Origin: JAHEYG01 sp044229775
GTDB taxonomy: Bacteria; Bacteroidota; Bacteroidia; B-17B0; Aurantibacillaceae
Direction of reading: 5' to 3'
Assembly: GCA_044229775.1 (NCBI GenBank)
Contig: JBGASH010000090.1
Coordinates: forward strand, 1 to 11,802
Length of the DNA stretch: 11,802 nt
In this document: positions 6,426-11,802 of the stretch, piece after piece
How the letters are laid out: each line of letters opens with the position of its first letter
How positions within the stretch are numbered: position 1 is the stretch's first letter
Program-made: the position numbers and the translations under genes
The notes under the pieces: model-generated
The model's database searches: none
What the model was told of the DNA's origin: nothing
Seen by the model: only the letters and a program-made list of their open reading frames with translations

Positions 6426-6876
6426 ATGCCAACGCTTATCCAACATCACGAAATCGTCGCCGTTCTAATTGCAAGGGTGTTTTTAGGATGTTTGTTCTTT
6501 TTTCAGGGATACGACGCGGTATTCAACATTAAGATCAGAAACGTGATCTATACTTACCAAAACACGTTTGCATCAAAAGGTATTCCAAAATTCGTTACCG
6601 TTTTAGGCTCATGGTTTACCAGCTACAGCGAACTTATTTGTGGTTTCCTTTTGATCATTGGATTATTCAAGTATTACGCCCTGTATTTTTTGGGAATGGA
6701 TGTGATCTTGGCGTCTATCGCTTTCGGAATAACTACCCCCATGTGGGATATGCGCCACTACCCCCATGTGGGATATGCGCCACGTTTTTCCAAGAATGCT
6801 CTTGATCCTTTTCCTGCTTTTTGTTCCAATAGCATGGGACCTGATCTCATTAGATTATATACTTTTTAGAAAATAA
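6426..6876 (+). pseudogene. DoxX-like membrane protein gene, frameshifted by a 25-bp tandem duplication
   Basis: The 5' part encodes a DoxX/DoxD-like four-helix membrane protein: helix 1 (VAVLIARVFLGCLFFFQGYD, 11-30), helices 2 and 3 (about 55-102), then TTPMWDMRH (103-111). A perfect 25-bp duplication at 6732-6781 shifts the frame, so as written the product continues YPHVGYAPRFSK and ends at 6869 after 147 residues with a proline- and polar-rich, non-membrane tail. Removing one copy gives WDMRHVFPRMLLILF continuing to FVPIAWDLISLDYILFRK and a stop at 6874-6876, a 141-residue protein with the expected fourth helix. The lesion is therefore real in this sequence. Whether it is a mutation, a reversible variant or an assembly error cannot be told here. 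DoxX-like proteins are often linked to redox stress; the exact role of this one is unknown. Confidence 0.85.
6732..6783 (+). repeat. Perfect 25-bp tandem duplication inside the DoxX-like gene
   Basis: Copy 1 is 6732-6756 and copy 2 is 6757-6781, each beginning ACTACCCCCATG and ending GATATGCGCC, followed by two further matching bases (AC, 6782-6783). The copies are identical, and 25 is not a multiple of three, so the duplication causes a +1 frameshift. The absence of divergence indicates a recent event. Confidence 0.97.
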
Positions 6877-6911
6877 ATAAACCAAAAAAATAACCTATAA
6901 AAAACAACCAC

Positions 6912-7235
6912 ATGGAAACAACAATGAATCAAGGTACCGTAAATCTTACAGGAAGTAAAGTAGGTACAGCATCAAAAACAAAAACACAATCAAAATTTTG
7001 GGAAATGGCAGAGTTCAACCGTTTCGGGATCATTTCAATGGTATTATTGATCATTGGTATCGTTGGTGGTTTGGCAGCAAGTTTTGGGGCTCAGCTTGAT
7101 GTTCTAAAACTTGGAGCAATAGTGTTTCCAACAATTTTTTGTTTGGCTTTTATTCTATCGGTAAGTCCAATGAAACTTATTATTTACTCGGCCGCATTCG
7201 CCTTAATAGTTGACTTATGTATCTTAATGTTCTAA
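6912..7235 (+). CDS. Small integral membrane protein of unknown function
   Basis: A 107-residue protein with a polar, Ser/Thr/Lys-rich N-terminal 30 residues followed by three hydrophobic segments: about 39-60 (GIISMVLLIIGIVGGLAAS), 66-83 (LGAIVFPTIFCLAFILS) and 86-106 (MKLIIYSAAFALIVDLCILM). I do not recognise a named family. An internal ATG at 6924 is an alternative start. The A-rich leader (6880-6911) is typical of translated Bacteroidota genes. It lies 35 bases after the restored stop of the DoxX-like gene with no terminator between, and is followed by further small genes on the same strand, suggesting one transcription unit. A membrane role alongside the DoxX-like protein is inferred from position only. 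Confidence 0.75.
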   Translation: METTMNQGTVNLTGSKVGTASKTKTQSKFWEMAEFNRFGIISMVLLIIGIVGGLAASFGAQLDVLKLGAIVFPTIFCLAFILSVSPMKLIIYSAAFALIVDLCILMF

Positions 7236-7261
7236 ATAATTCGCGAGATAACCATCTGCCA

Positions 7262-7633
7262 ATGAAAGTTACTATCAATGATAAAAGAAAGATCTTTGCC
7301 ATTCAGGAAGAATTTAACGCGATGTTCCCCTATTTGAAGATCGAGTTTTTTTCGAAGCCCCATAAATTAGGTGGATCTTCTTCCAAAAAGCAAATGAAAT
7401 CGGTAAGCAAAACACTTGGGGAGTGCCGTACTATCCACAACACAGGAAAGATCACTATTACCCCCAACATGACAGTTGCCGATCTGGAACAACGCTTCAA
7501 TGATGTGTACGGTTTGTCGGTTCAGGTATTTCGCAAATCTGGAAAAGCGTGGTTAGAAACTACGGTAACAGATAAATGGACCCTTGAGGAACAAAATAAT
7601 CAGGGAGAGTCTTTAAGTAATATTGCAAGTTAA
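7262..7633 (+). CDS. Conserved hypothetical protein, 123 residues
   Basis: A soluble protein without signal peptide or membrane segment. I take the ATG at 7262 (MKVTINDKRKIFAIQEEFN) as start. The longer in-frame opening at 7217 would overlap the preceding gene and add an unrelated 15-residue leader. Notable segments are FPYLKIEFFSKPH (22-34), KTLGECRTIH (50-59), ITITPNMTVADLEQRF (64-79), GLSVQVFRKSG (84-94) and WLETTVTDKWTLEEQN (97-112). The alternating strand/helix pattern and high internal order suggest a compact alpha/beta fold. I have a recollection of similar unnamed proteins in Bacteroidota, but no function is known to me. It lies between the small membrane protein and Hsp20, so a link to stress response is suggested by context only. 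Confidence 0.82.
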   Translation: MKVTINDKRKIFAIQEEFNAMFPYLKIEFFSKPHKLGGSSSKKQMKSVSKTLGECRTIHNTGKITITPNMTVADLEQRFNDVYGLSVQVFRKSGKAWLETTVTDKWTLEEQNNQGESLSNIAS

Positions 7634-7663
7634 AAAAATGTATAACCCATAAAAAAAAGAAAA

Positions 7664-8101
7664 ATGACTTTAGTAAAGAAAAACGGAAATTTATTTCCTT
7701 CGTTAATGTCAGATTTTTTTGATGCCGACCGTTTTTTTGCGCCACGATGGTTGGAGAAAGAATTTGAGCAAAACATTCCGGCGGTAAATGTAAAAGAAAG
7801 CAACACCGAGTTTAATATTGAATTCGCGGCTCCCGGCTTTAATAAAAGCGATTTCAAAATAAACGTTGAATCAAATGTACTCACCATTAGTGCCGAAAAG
7901 AAAGAGGAAAAGAAGAATGAGAACGAAAAATTCACACGCAGAGAATTCTCTTATAATTCATTCTCGCGTTCATTCACATTACCACAAACGGTAAATGCCG
8001 ATAAAATTGACGCGAAATATAATGATGGGATCCTGAAACTAAACATTCCTAAAAAAGAAGAAGTTAAAGCTCTTCCTAAAAAGGAAGTAAAGGTTGACTA
8101 A
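7664..8101 (+). CDS. Hsp20/alpha-crystallin-family small heat-shock protein
   Basis: A 145-residue ATP-independent holdase chaperone of the cytoplasm that binds unfolding proteins as an oligomer. The N-terminal arm (1-36) is aromatic-rich (FPSLMSDFFDADRFFAPRW). The alpha-crystallin domain spans about 37-131, with EFAAPGFNKSDFKINVE (53-69), LTISAEKKEEKK (73-84), REFSYNSFSRSFTLP (93-107) and the signature AKYNDGILKLNIPKK (117-131). The C-terminal tail ends in EVKVD, where Val142-x-Val144 serves as the IXI-type oligomerisation motif. It is the last gene before a strong terminator at 8118-8150, so it probably closes the transcript that begins at the DoxX-like gene. A weak internal promoter (TAATATTG, 7618-7625) could add separate expression. 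Confidence 0.95.
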   Translation: MTLVKKNGNLFPSLMSDFFDADRFFAPRWLEKEFEQNIPAVNVKESNTEFNIEFAAPGFNKSDFKINVESNVLTISAEKKEEKKNENEKFTRREFSYNSFSRSFTLPQTVNADKIDAKYNDGILKLNIPKKEEVKALPKKEVKVD

Positions 8102-8117
8102 GGCAGGTTTCCATTCT

Positions 8118-8150
8118 AGCCCAATCACTCTTCCAGGATTGGGCTTTTTT
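8118..8150 (+). terminator. Rho-independent terminator after the Hsp20 gene
   Basis: A perfect 9-bp stem AGCCCAATC (8118-8126) / GATTGGGCT (8137-8145) encloses a 10-base loop and runs into six Ts (8145-8150). It separates the stress-gene group from the mla operon. Confidence 0.9.
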
Positions 8151-8171
8151 GTGCCCAAACGTAAAAAAATG

Positions 8172-8179
8172 TACTTTTA
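8172..8179 (+). promoter_or_regulatory. Possible -7 promoter box of the mla operon
   Basis: TACTTTTA matches TAnnTTTG except for the last base and ends nine bases before the mlaE ATG. It is directly downstream of the terminator, where a new promoter is required. Confidence 0.35.
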
Positions 8180-8188
8180 GTGAATTAA

Positions 8189-8956
8189 ATGAAAGACACT
8201 ACCCTTAAGAAGGTTTTAAATGAAGTTGGAGAGATCTCCCGTTTTGCGGGACGTTTTTTTACAGAGGCTTTTCGACCGAGGTTCGAATTTGCAGAACTGA
8301 TGCGTCAGTGTTTTTTTATTGGATACAAGTCGTTACCCTTAGTAGCCATCACCGCTTTTATTATGGGTTTAGTGATCACTATTCAGTCGCGCCCTACTTT
8401 AGTGGAGTTTGGCGCCGAAGCCTGGCTCCCTAAAATGGTTTCGGTATCGCTGGTTCGTGAAATTGCACCGGTTATTACCGCACTTATTTGCGCCGGAAAA
8501 ATTGGATCGGGTATTGGTGCTGAGTTGGGATCAATGAAAGTAACAGAACAAATAGATGCCATGGAAGTTTCGGGCACAAACCCCTATAAATTTTTAGTGT
8601 CAACAAGAGTACTAGCCACTACTTTAATGATCCCCATACTGGCGGTTTTGGCCGATACGGTTTCGCTTTATGGTGGCTATTTGGGATGCAACATTAAAGG
8701 CGTTGTAAGCTGGGATCTTTTTTGGAACCAGGTTTTTGATACCTTGACTTTTGGCGATGTGGTACCGTCCATCGCTAAAACTTTTTTATTTGGTTTCGCT
8801 ATAGGTATTGTGGGATGTTATAAAGGTTATAATTCGAGCAAAGGTACAGAGGGCGTTGGTCAATCGGCAAACTCGGCCGTTGTTATTTCTTCACTTTTGG
8901 TTTTTGTTCTCGATCTTTTGGTTGTACAATTAACCGACCTGATGAATCTTACTTAA
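8189..8956 (+). CDS. mlaE: MlaE-family permease of an MCE lipid-transport ABC system
   Basis: A 255-residue inner-membrane protein of the MlaE/YrbE permease family, which forms the membrane core of the MlaFE(D) ABC transporter that moves phospholipids between the inner and outer membranes. After an amphipathic N-terminus (1-40) come hydrophobic segments at about 49-66, 93-112, 138-165, 193-211 and 229-249. The family hallmark MKVTEQIDAMEVSGTNP (116-132) is intact, as is the LVREIAPVITALICAGKIGSGIGAELGS block (88-115) split across two helices. The length is typical. The stop is followed after one base by the start of the ATPase gene, showing tight cotranscription. The substrate (phospholipid) is inferred from the family. 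Confidence 0.95.
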   Translation: MKDTTLKKVLNEVGEISRFAGRFFTEAFRPRFEFAELMRQCFFIGYKSLPLVAITAFIMGLVITIQSRPTLVEFGAEAWLPKMVSVSLVREIAPVITALICAGKIGSGIGAELGSMKVTEQIDAMEVSGTNPYKFLVSTRVLATTLMIPILAVLADTVSLYGGYLGCNIKGVVSWDLFWNQVFDTLTFGDVVPSIAKTFLFGFAIGIVGCYKGYNSSKGTEGVGQSANSAVVISSLLVFVLDLLVVQLTDLMNLT

Positions 8957-8957
8957 A

Positions 8958-9731
8958 ATGCTGCTGGAAGAAGAAATAAAGAAAAATATTACTGGCGGCA
9001 ATGATGAAGCTGTTATTCATATCAAGGGACTAAATAAATCATTTGGTAATAATCATGTATTGCGCAATTTTGATCTCGATATTAAAAAGGAAGAAAATGT
9101 GGTGGTGTTAGGCAAATCGGGCTCGGGCAAATCGGTGTTAATTAAATGTATCATAGGCCTTATTAAACCCGATTCGGGAGTGATAAATGTATTGGGACAA
9201 AGTATTCCTGATCTTGACCATAACGAATTGGACCGTATCAGGGTGAAAGTGGGATTTCTTTTTCAGAGCAATGCGTTATACGATTCGATGACCGTTCGCG
9301 AAAACCTGGAATTTCCTTTACGCAGACACTGGATAGAAACATCAAAAGTAGAGGTGAACGATCTGGTAATGGAAGCGCTCACCAATGTAGGATTGGCCGA
9401 TACGGTTGATAAAATGCCTTCCGAATTATCGGGTGGTATGAGAAAACGTATCGCGTTGGCACGAACACTAATCTTAAAACCTGACATTATTTTATACGAT
9501 GAGCCTACCACAGGGCTCGATCCGATAACGGGAAAAGAAATAAGTACCTTAATGAATGATCTGGCAAAAAAATATAAAACCTCTTCCATTATCATTTCGC
9601 ACGATCTGAATTGTGTAAAAATTGTAGCTTCGCGTATTGTAATGCTAATTGATGGCATGTGTTATGCCACCGGAACCTACGACGAACTTAAACGATCGAA
9701 TGACAAAAAAGTAAAACAGTTTTTTGAATAA
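8958..9731 (+). CDS. mlaF: MlaF-family ATPase of an MCE lipid-transport ABC system
   Basis: A 257-residue ABC ATPase that powers the neighbouring permease from the cytoplasmic side. All nucleotide-binding motifs are present: Walker A GKSGSGKS (52-59), Q-loop Gln103 in FLFQSNALYDSMTV, signature LSGGM (157-161), Walker B IILYDEP (177-183), D-loop GLDP and H-loop His215 (IIISHD). The LSGGMRKR signature and GLDPIT sequence are characteristic of the MlaF/TtgA-like subgroup rather than of importers. It starts one base after mlaE and ends one base before the mlaD ATG. No separate MlaB STAS protein or MlaC periplasmic carrier gene is visible in the window. Confidence 0.96.
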   Translation: MLLEEEIKKNITGGNDEAVIHIKGLNKSFGNNHVLRNFDLDIKKEENVVVLGKSGSGKSVLIKCIIGLIKPDSGVINVLGQSIPDLDHNELDRIRVKVGFLFQSNALYDSMTVRENLEFPLRRHWIETSKVEVNDLVMEALTNVGLADTVDKMPSELSGGMRKRIALARTLILKPDIILYDEPTTGLDPITGKEISTLMNDLAKKYKTSSIIISHDLNCVKIVASRIVMLIDGMCYATGTYDELKRSNDKKVKQFFE

Positions 9732-9732
9732 T

Positions 9733-10698
9733 ATGAGCAACGAAACATCCAGAAACGTAAGATTAGGCATATTTGTATTGGCAGGTACCGTATTTATCAT
9801 TACCGCTTTGTACTTTATTGGCAATAAACAAAACCTTTTTGGTTCAACCCTTCGCATCAGCGCCGAATTTTATAACGTTAACGGATTAATGAAAGGAAAT
9901 AATGTGCGTTTTGCAGGTATTGATGTGGGAACGGTTGAATCGGTAAAGATCGTTAACGATACCGCTGTAAATGTGGTAATGGTAATAGAACAGGAGCCCA
10001 GTAAATTTATTAAAAAGAATGCCGTTGCCAGTGTTGGGACCGATGGTTTAATGGGAAACAAATTGGTTAATATTAATTCGGTAAAAGAAGAAGCTGCCAG
10101 TGTTGAAGAGGGGGATGTGCTCGTAACCGTTAGGCCTATTGAAATGGATGAGATGATCCGCACTTTAAATGTTACAAACAATAATGTGAAGGACATTACC
10201 ACCAACTTGCGTCACATTACCGAAAAGATCAACAGTAAAAACAGTTTATGGAGTCTTTTAATGGATACGGTTTTGTCTGAAAACGTAAAATCCGCTATTG
10301 TAAATGTTAAATTAATGAGTAATCAAGGACTTTTAATTACCGGTAATATAAAAAGTGTTATTGATGGTATTAAGAATGGGAATGGCAGTTTGGGGGCGTT
10401 AATAACCGATACCGCCATATCGGGAAAAATAAATCAAATTGTATTAAAGTTGGATAAATTCAGCGATTCAACAGCTGTTGTTACCGGAAATATTTCTCAG
10501 ATCGTTCGGCAAATGCAAAAAGGTAAAGGTACCGTTGGAGTTTTATTGAATGACACGATGTTGGTACACAATTTGAATTTAAGCGTCGAAAACGCTAAAA
10601 GCGGTACAAAAGGCTTTGACGATAACATGGAAGCCCTTAAGCATACCTGGCCTTTCAAAAAATATTTCAGAAAACAGGCTAAGAAAAAGACCAAGTAG
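9733..10698 (+). CDS. mlaD: MlaD-like MCE-domain protein with C-terminal 48-residue repeats
   Basis: A 321-residue membrane-anchored MCE protein, expected to form a periplasmic ring that passes lipids to or from the MlaFE complex. A single N-terminal transmembrane helix spans 11-30 (LGIFVLAGTVFIITALYFIG). The MCE domain covers about 40-116 (LRISAEFYNVNGLMKGNNVRFAGIDVG and on to GLMGNKLVNINS). The region after 145 contains three related repeats in which LLMDT, LITDT and LLNDT recur with an exact 48-residue period (Asp178, Asp226, Asp274). The tail is basic (KKYFRKQAKKKTK). I start at ATG 9733. A TTG-initiated extension at 9724 would overlap the mlaF end and lacks support. It is about twice as long as E. 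coli MlaD owing to the repeat region. Confidence 0.93.
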   Translation: MSNETSRNVRLGIFVLAGTVFIITALYFIGNKQNLFGSTLRISAEFYNVNGLMKGNNVRFAGIDVGTVESVKIVNDTAVNVVMVIEQEPSKFIKKNAVASVGTDGLMGNKLVNINSVKEEAASVEEGDVLVTVRPIEMDEMIRTLNVTNNNVKDITTNLRHITEKINSKNSLWSLLMDTVLSENVKSAIVNVKLMSNQGLLITGNIKSVIDGIKNGNGSLGALITDTAISGKINQIVLKLDKFSDSTAVVTGNISQIVRQMQKGKGTVGVLLNDTMLVHNLNLSVENAKSGTKGFDDNMEALKHTWPFKKYFRKQAKKKTK

Positions 10699-10774
10699 GT
10701 CCTGCACCACTGAAGCATGATAAAGGTCAATTGCTCCACTGAAATCCCTCATAATTAAAAAAGAGATCTTACCG

Positions 10775-10782
10775 TAATCTTG
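10775..10782 (+). promoter_or_regulatory. Possible weak -7 promoter box
   Basis: TAATCTTG differs from TAnnTTTG at one position and ends 24 bases before the ATG at 10807. The rest of the 108-base gap after mlaD shows no terminator and only a short CCACTGAA direct repeat (10707, 10735) of doubtful meaning. Confidence 0.28.
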
Positions 10783-10806
10783 TGTTATCAATTTAAGGCC
10801 TAACAC

Positions 10807-11412
10807 ATGAAAAAAGCGATCGTCATCTGTTTAAATCTCATTTTATTCCTGCCAACATTCTCACAGGAAGAACTACCCGGTTTAAGAAAGAATAATTATT
10901 TTTATATAGGTCCGGTTGATCTCGTATTCAATACCGTTGAACTGGGATACGAACGCAAATTAAAAAACCATAATTCTATTGTTTTCCTGGGCGGCTTTAA
11001 ATTATCTAAACGCGATAATTATTTTAACCGCATGGGTGGTAATGGTGAATTTCAATACCGCATCAATTTGCATTACAATAAAGAAACTATTAGCGGATTG
11101 GTTAAAAAGTACAGCACCTTTGCCTACTTTGCGCCATTCTTTCAATACCGTTATGAAGACATAACCGATGTAACCGGCTCAGATATTAACGGAGACGAAT
11201 ACACACACACTATTGTTAACTCCGGTTTTGCAGGGTTGGGTTTTGGATTTCGGTTAACAGCCTTGGAGAACCGCTTTTGCGCCAACTTTTTTGCCGGTGG
11301 TGGCATGAAGTATTCTGATGTATCGGGATTGAACCGTTACACCGATTTTTTTGAAGTAGGATATACCGGTATTGCGCCTAAATTCGGCATTGAACTGGGA
11401 ATTAATTTTTAG
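10807..11412 (+). CDS. Exported beta-barrel-like protein of unknown function
   Basis: A 201-residue protein with a Sec signal peptide (MKKAIVICLNLILFLPTFSQ, cleavage likely after residue 19 or 20). The mature chain consists of short amphipathic strands with alternating aromatic and small residues: YFYIGPVDLVFNTVELGYERKL, TFAYFAPFFQYRYED, VNSGFAGLGFGFRL, FCANFFAGGGMKYS. It ends GIAPKFGIELGINF with a C-terminal phenylalanine, the classic outer-membrane barrel ending. It is about the size of an 8- to 10-stranded barrel. I do not recognise a named family. It follows the mla operon on the same strand after 108 bases. A role in the outer membrane is well supported, but a link to lipid transport would be speculation. 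Confidence 0.78.
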   Translation: MKKAIVICLNLILFLPTFSQEELPGLRKNNYFYIGPVDLVFNTVELGYERKLKNHNSIVFLGGFKLSKRDNYFNRMGGNGEFQYRINLHYNKETISGLVKKYSTFAYFAPFFQYRYEDITDVTGSDINGDEYTHTIVNSGFAGLGFGFRLTALENRFCANFFAGGGMKYSDVSGLNRYTDFFEVGYTGIAPKFGIELGINF

Positions 11413-11430
11413 GAATAATATAATAGGAGT

Positions 11431-11802
11431 TTACAAAGAAAATGTTTCTCCCTTGGCGGGAATAACTACGTCCTTATAACCTTCGGCCAATAATTTTTCT
11501 TGAAAGACTATTTTGGCGTGTGGGTCGCCGTGTACCAAAAATACTTTTTTTACTTTTGTTTTATCCTGACACGATAAGAACCGGATCAGTTCGGGATAAT
11601 CACCATGAGCGCTATAAGAAAGGATGGATTCCACATCGGCATTCACATCAAAATAATCACCAAAAATATGAACTTGTTTATCGCCGGCCATGAGATGTCC
11701 GCCCAGTGTGTGAGGCGAACAATAACCGGTAATGAGAATGGTATTTCTTTTTTCGGTGATGCTGTTTTTAATATGATGTTTCACACGGCCGGCATCGCCC
11801 AT
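11431..11802 (-). CDS. Beta-CASP metallo-beta-lactamase-fold RNA nuclease, C-terminal part only
   Basis: The last 123 codons of a minus-strand gene whose 5' part lies beyond the right edge. The ATG at the window edge is an internal methionine in the (S)GMGDAGR motif, not the start. Recognisable segments are MGDAGRVKHHI, TILITGYCSPHTLGGHLMAGD, HIFGDYFDVNADVESI, the zinc-site motif SYSAHGD and the motif-C histidine in VFLVHGDPHAK, ending VIPAKGETFSL. These match the beta-CASP family of RNA-processing exo/endonucleases related to CPSF-73 and RNase J (COG1236-type). The zinc-binding HxHxDH site would be in the missing part. It converges with the barrel gene, with only 18 bases between the two stops and no terminator visible. 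Confidence 0.9.
   Translation of the reverse strand: MGDAGRVKHHIKNSITEKRNTILITGYCSPHTLGGHLMAGDKQVHIFGDYFDVNADVESILSYSAHGDYPELIRFLSCQDKTKVKKVFLVHGDPHAKIVFQEKLLAEGYKDVVIPAKGETFSL

Noticed and set aside
6611..6805. Separate 64-codon frame across the 25-bp duplication
   Set aside because: It is an alternate reading frame of the DoxX-like gene opened by the frameshift; its content is not membrane-like and has no start context.
7217..7261. Start of the 123-residue conserved protein at 7217
   Set aside because: It would overlap the end of the preceding membrane-protein gene, and the added residues look unrelated to the well-ordered domain starting at MKVTINDKRK.
9724..9732. TTG start for the MlaD-like protein
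   Set aside because: An ATG three codons downstream follows the mlaF stop by one base, a normal operon arrangement; the TTG lies inside mlaF.
10707..10742. CCACTGAA direct repeat in the gap after mlaD
   Set aside because: Two 8-bp copies 28 bp apart in a 108-base gap are easily explained by chance, and no associated signal was found.
11431..11802. Complete 123-residue minus-strand gene starting at the window edge
   Set aside because: The first residues MGDAGRVKHHI are an internal motif of beta-CASP proteins, which are several hundred residues long, so the true start is outside the window.

Overview
The window looks like a chromosomal segment of a Bacteroidota bacterium. The supporting signs are AT-rich DNA, genes without Shine-Dalgarno sequences but with A-rich leaders, several upstream boxes matching the Bacteroidota -7 promoter element TAnnTTTG, multiple small outer-membrane beta-barrel proteins with Sec signal peptides, and protein families typical of that phylum. 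No tRNA, rRNA, CRISPR array, insertion sequence or phage gene was seen, and no gene-free stretch exceeds about 125 bases.

Layout. Bases 1-401 (minus strand) hold the N-terminal part of an exported, probably outer-membrane protein that runs off the left edge. It is divergent from an OsmC-family protein (459-866), which is followed by a secreted M13 zinc metallopeptidase (892-2901) and a DUF6089-like outer-membrane beta-barrel protein (2977-3924). Next come a cytosolic PAS histidine kinase (4048-5253) and a response regulator whose output is a Crp/FNR-type domain (5265-6323), forming a two-gene operon. A group of small genes follows: a DoxX-like membrane protein (6426-6876), a small membrane protein (6912-7235), a conserved protein of unknown function (7262-7633) and an Hsp20 chaperone (7664-8101), closed by a clear intrinsic terminator (8118-8150). 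An mlaE-mlaF-mlaD lipid-transport operon occupies 8189-10698, then an exported barrel-like protein (10807-11412). The right edge carries the C-terminal part of a minus-strand beta-CASP metallo-beta-lactamase-fold nuclease (11431-11802).

The two most notable observations are these. (1) The DoxX-like gene is broken by a perfect 25-bp tandem duplication (6732-6781). Removing one copy restores an open frame encoding the missing last transmembrane helix. (2) The kinase has a FixL-like PAS domain, its partner fuses a receiver to a Crp/FNR-type DNA-binding domain, and perfect dyads of the TGAN-N4-NTCA type lie upstream of the kinase and upstream of the DoxX/Hsp20 group. The dyad before the DoxX-like gene is centred about 62 bp before the inferred transcription start, the classical class-I activator position. 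I infer a redox- or stress-responsive circuit in which the regulator controls itself and the downstream group; this is a hypothesis drawn from sequence only.
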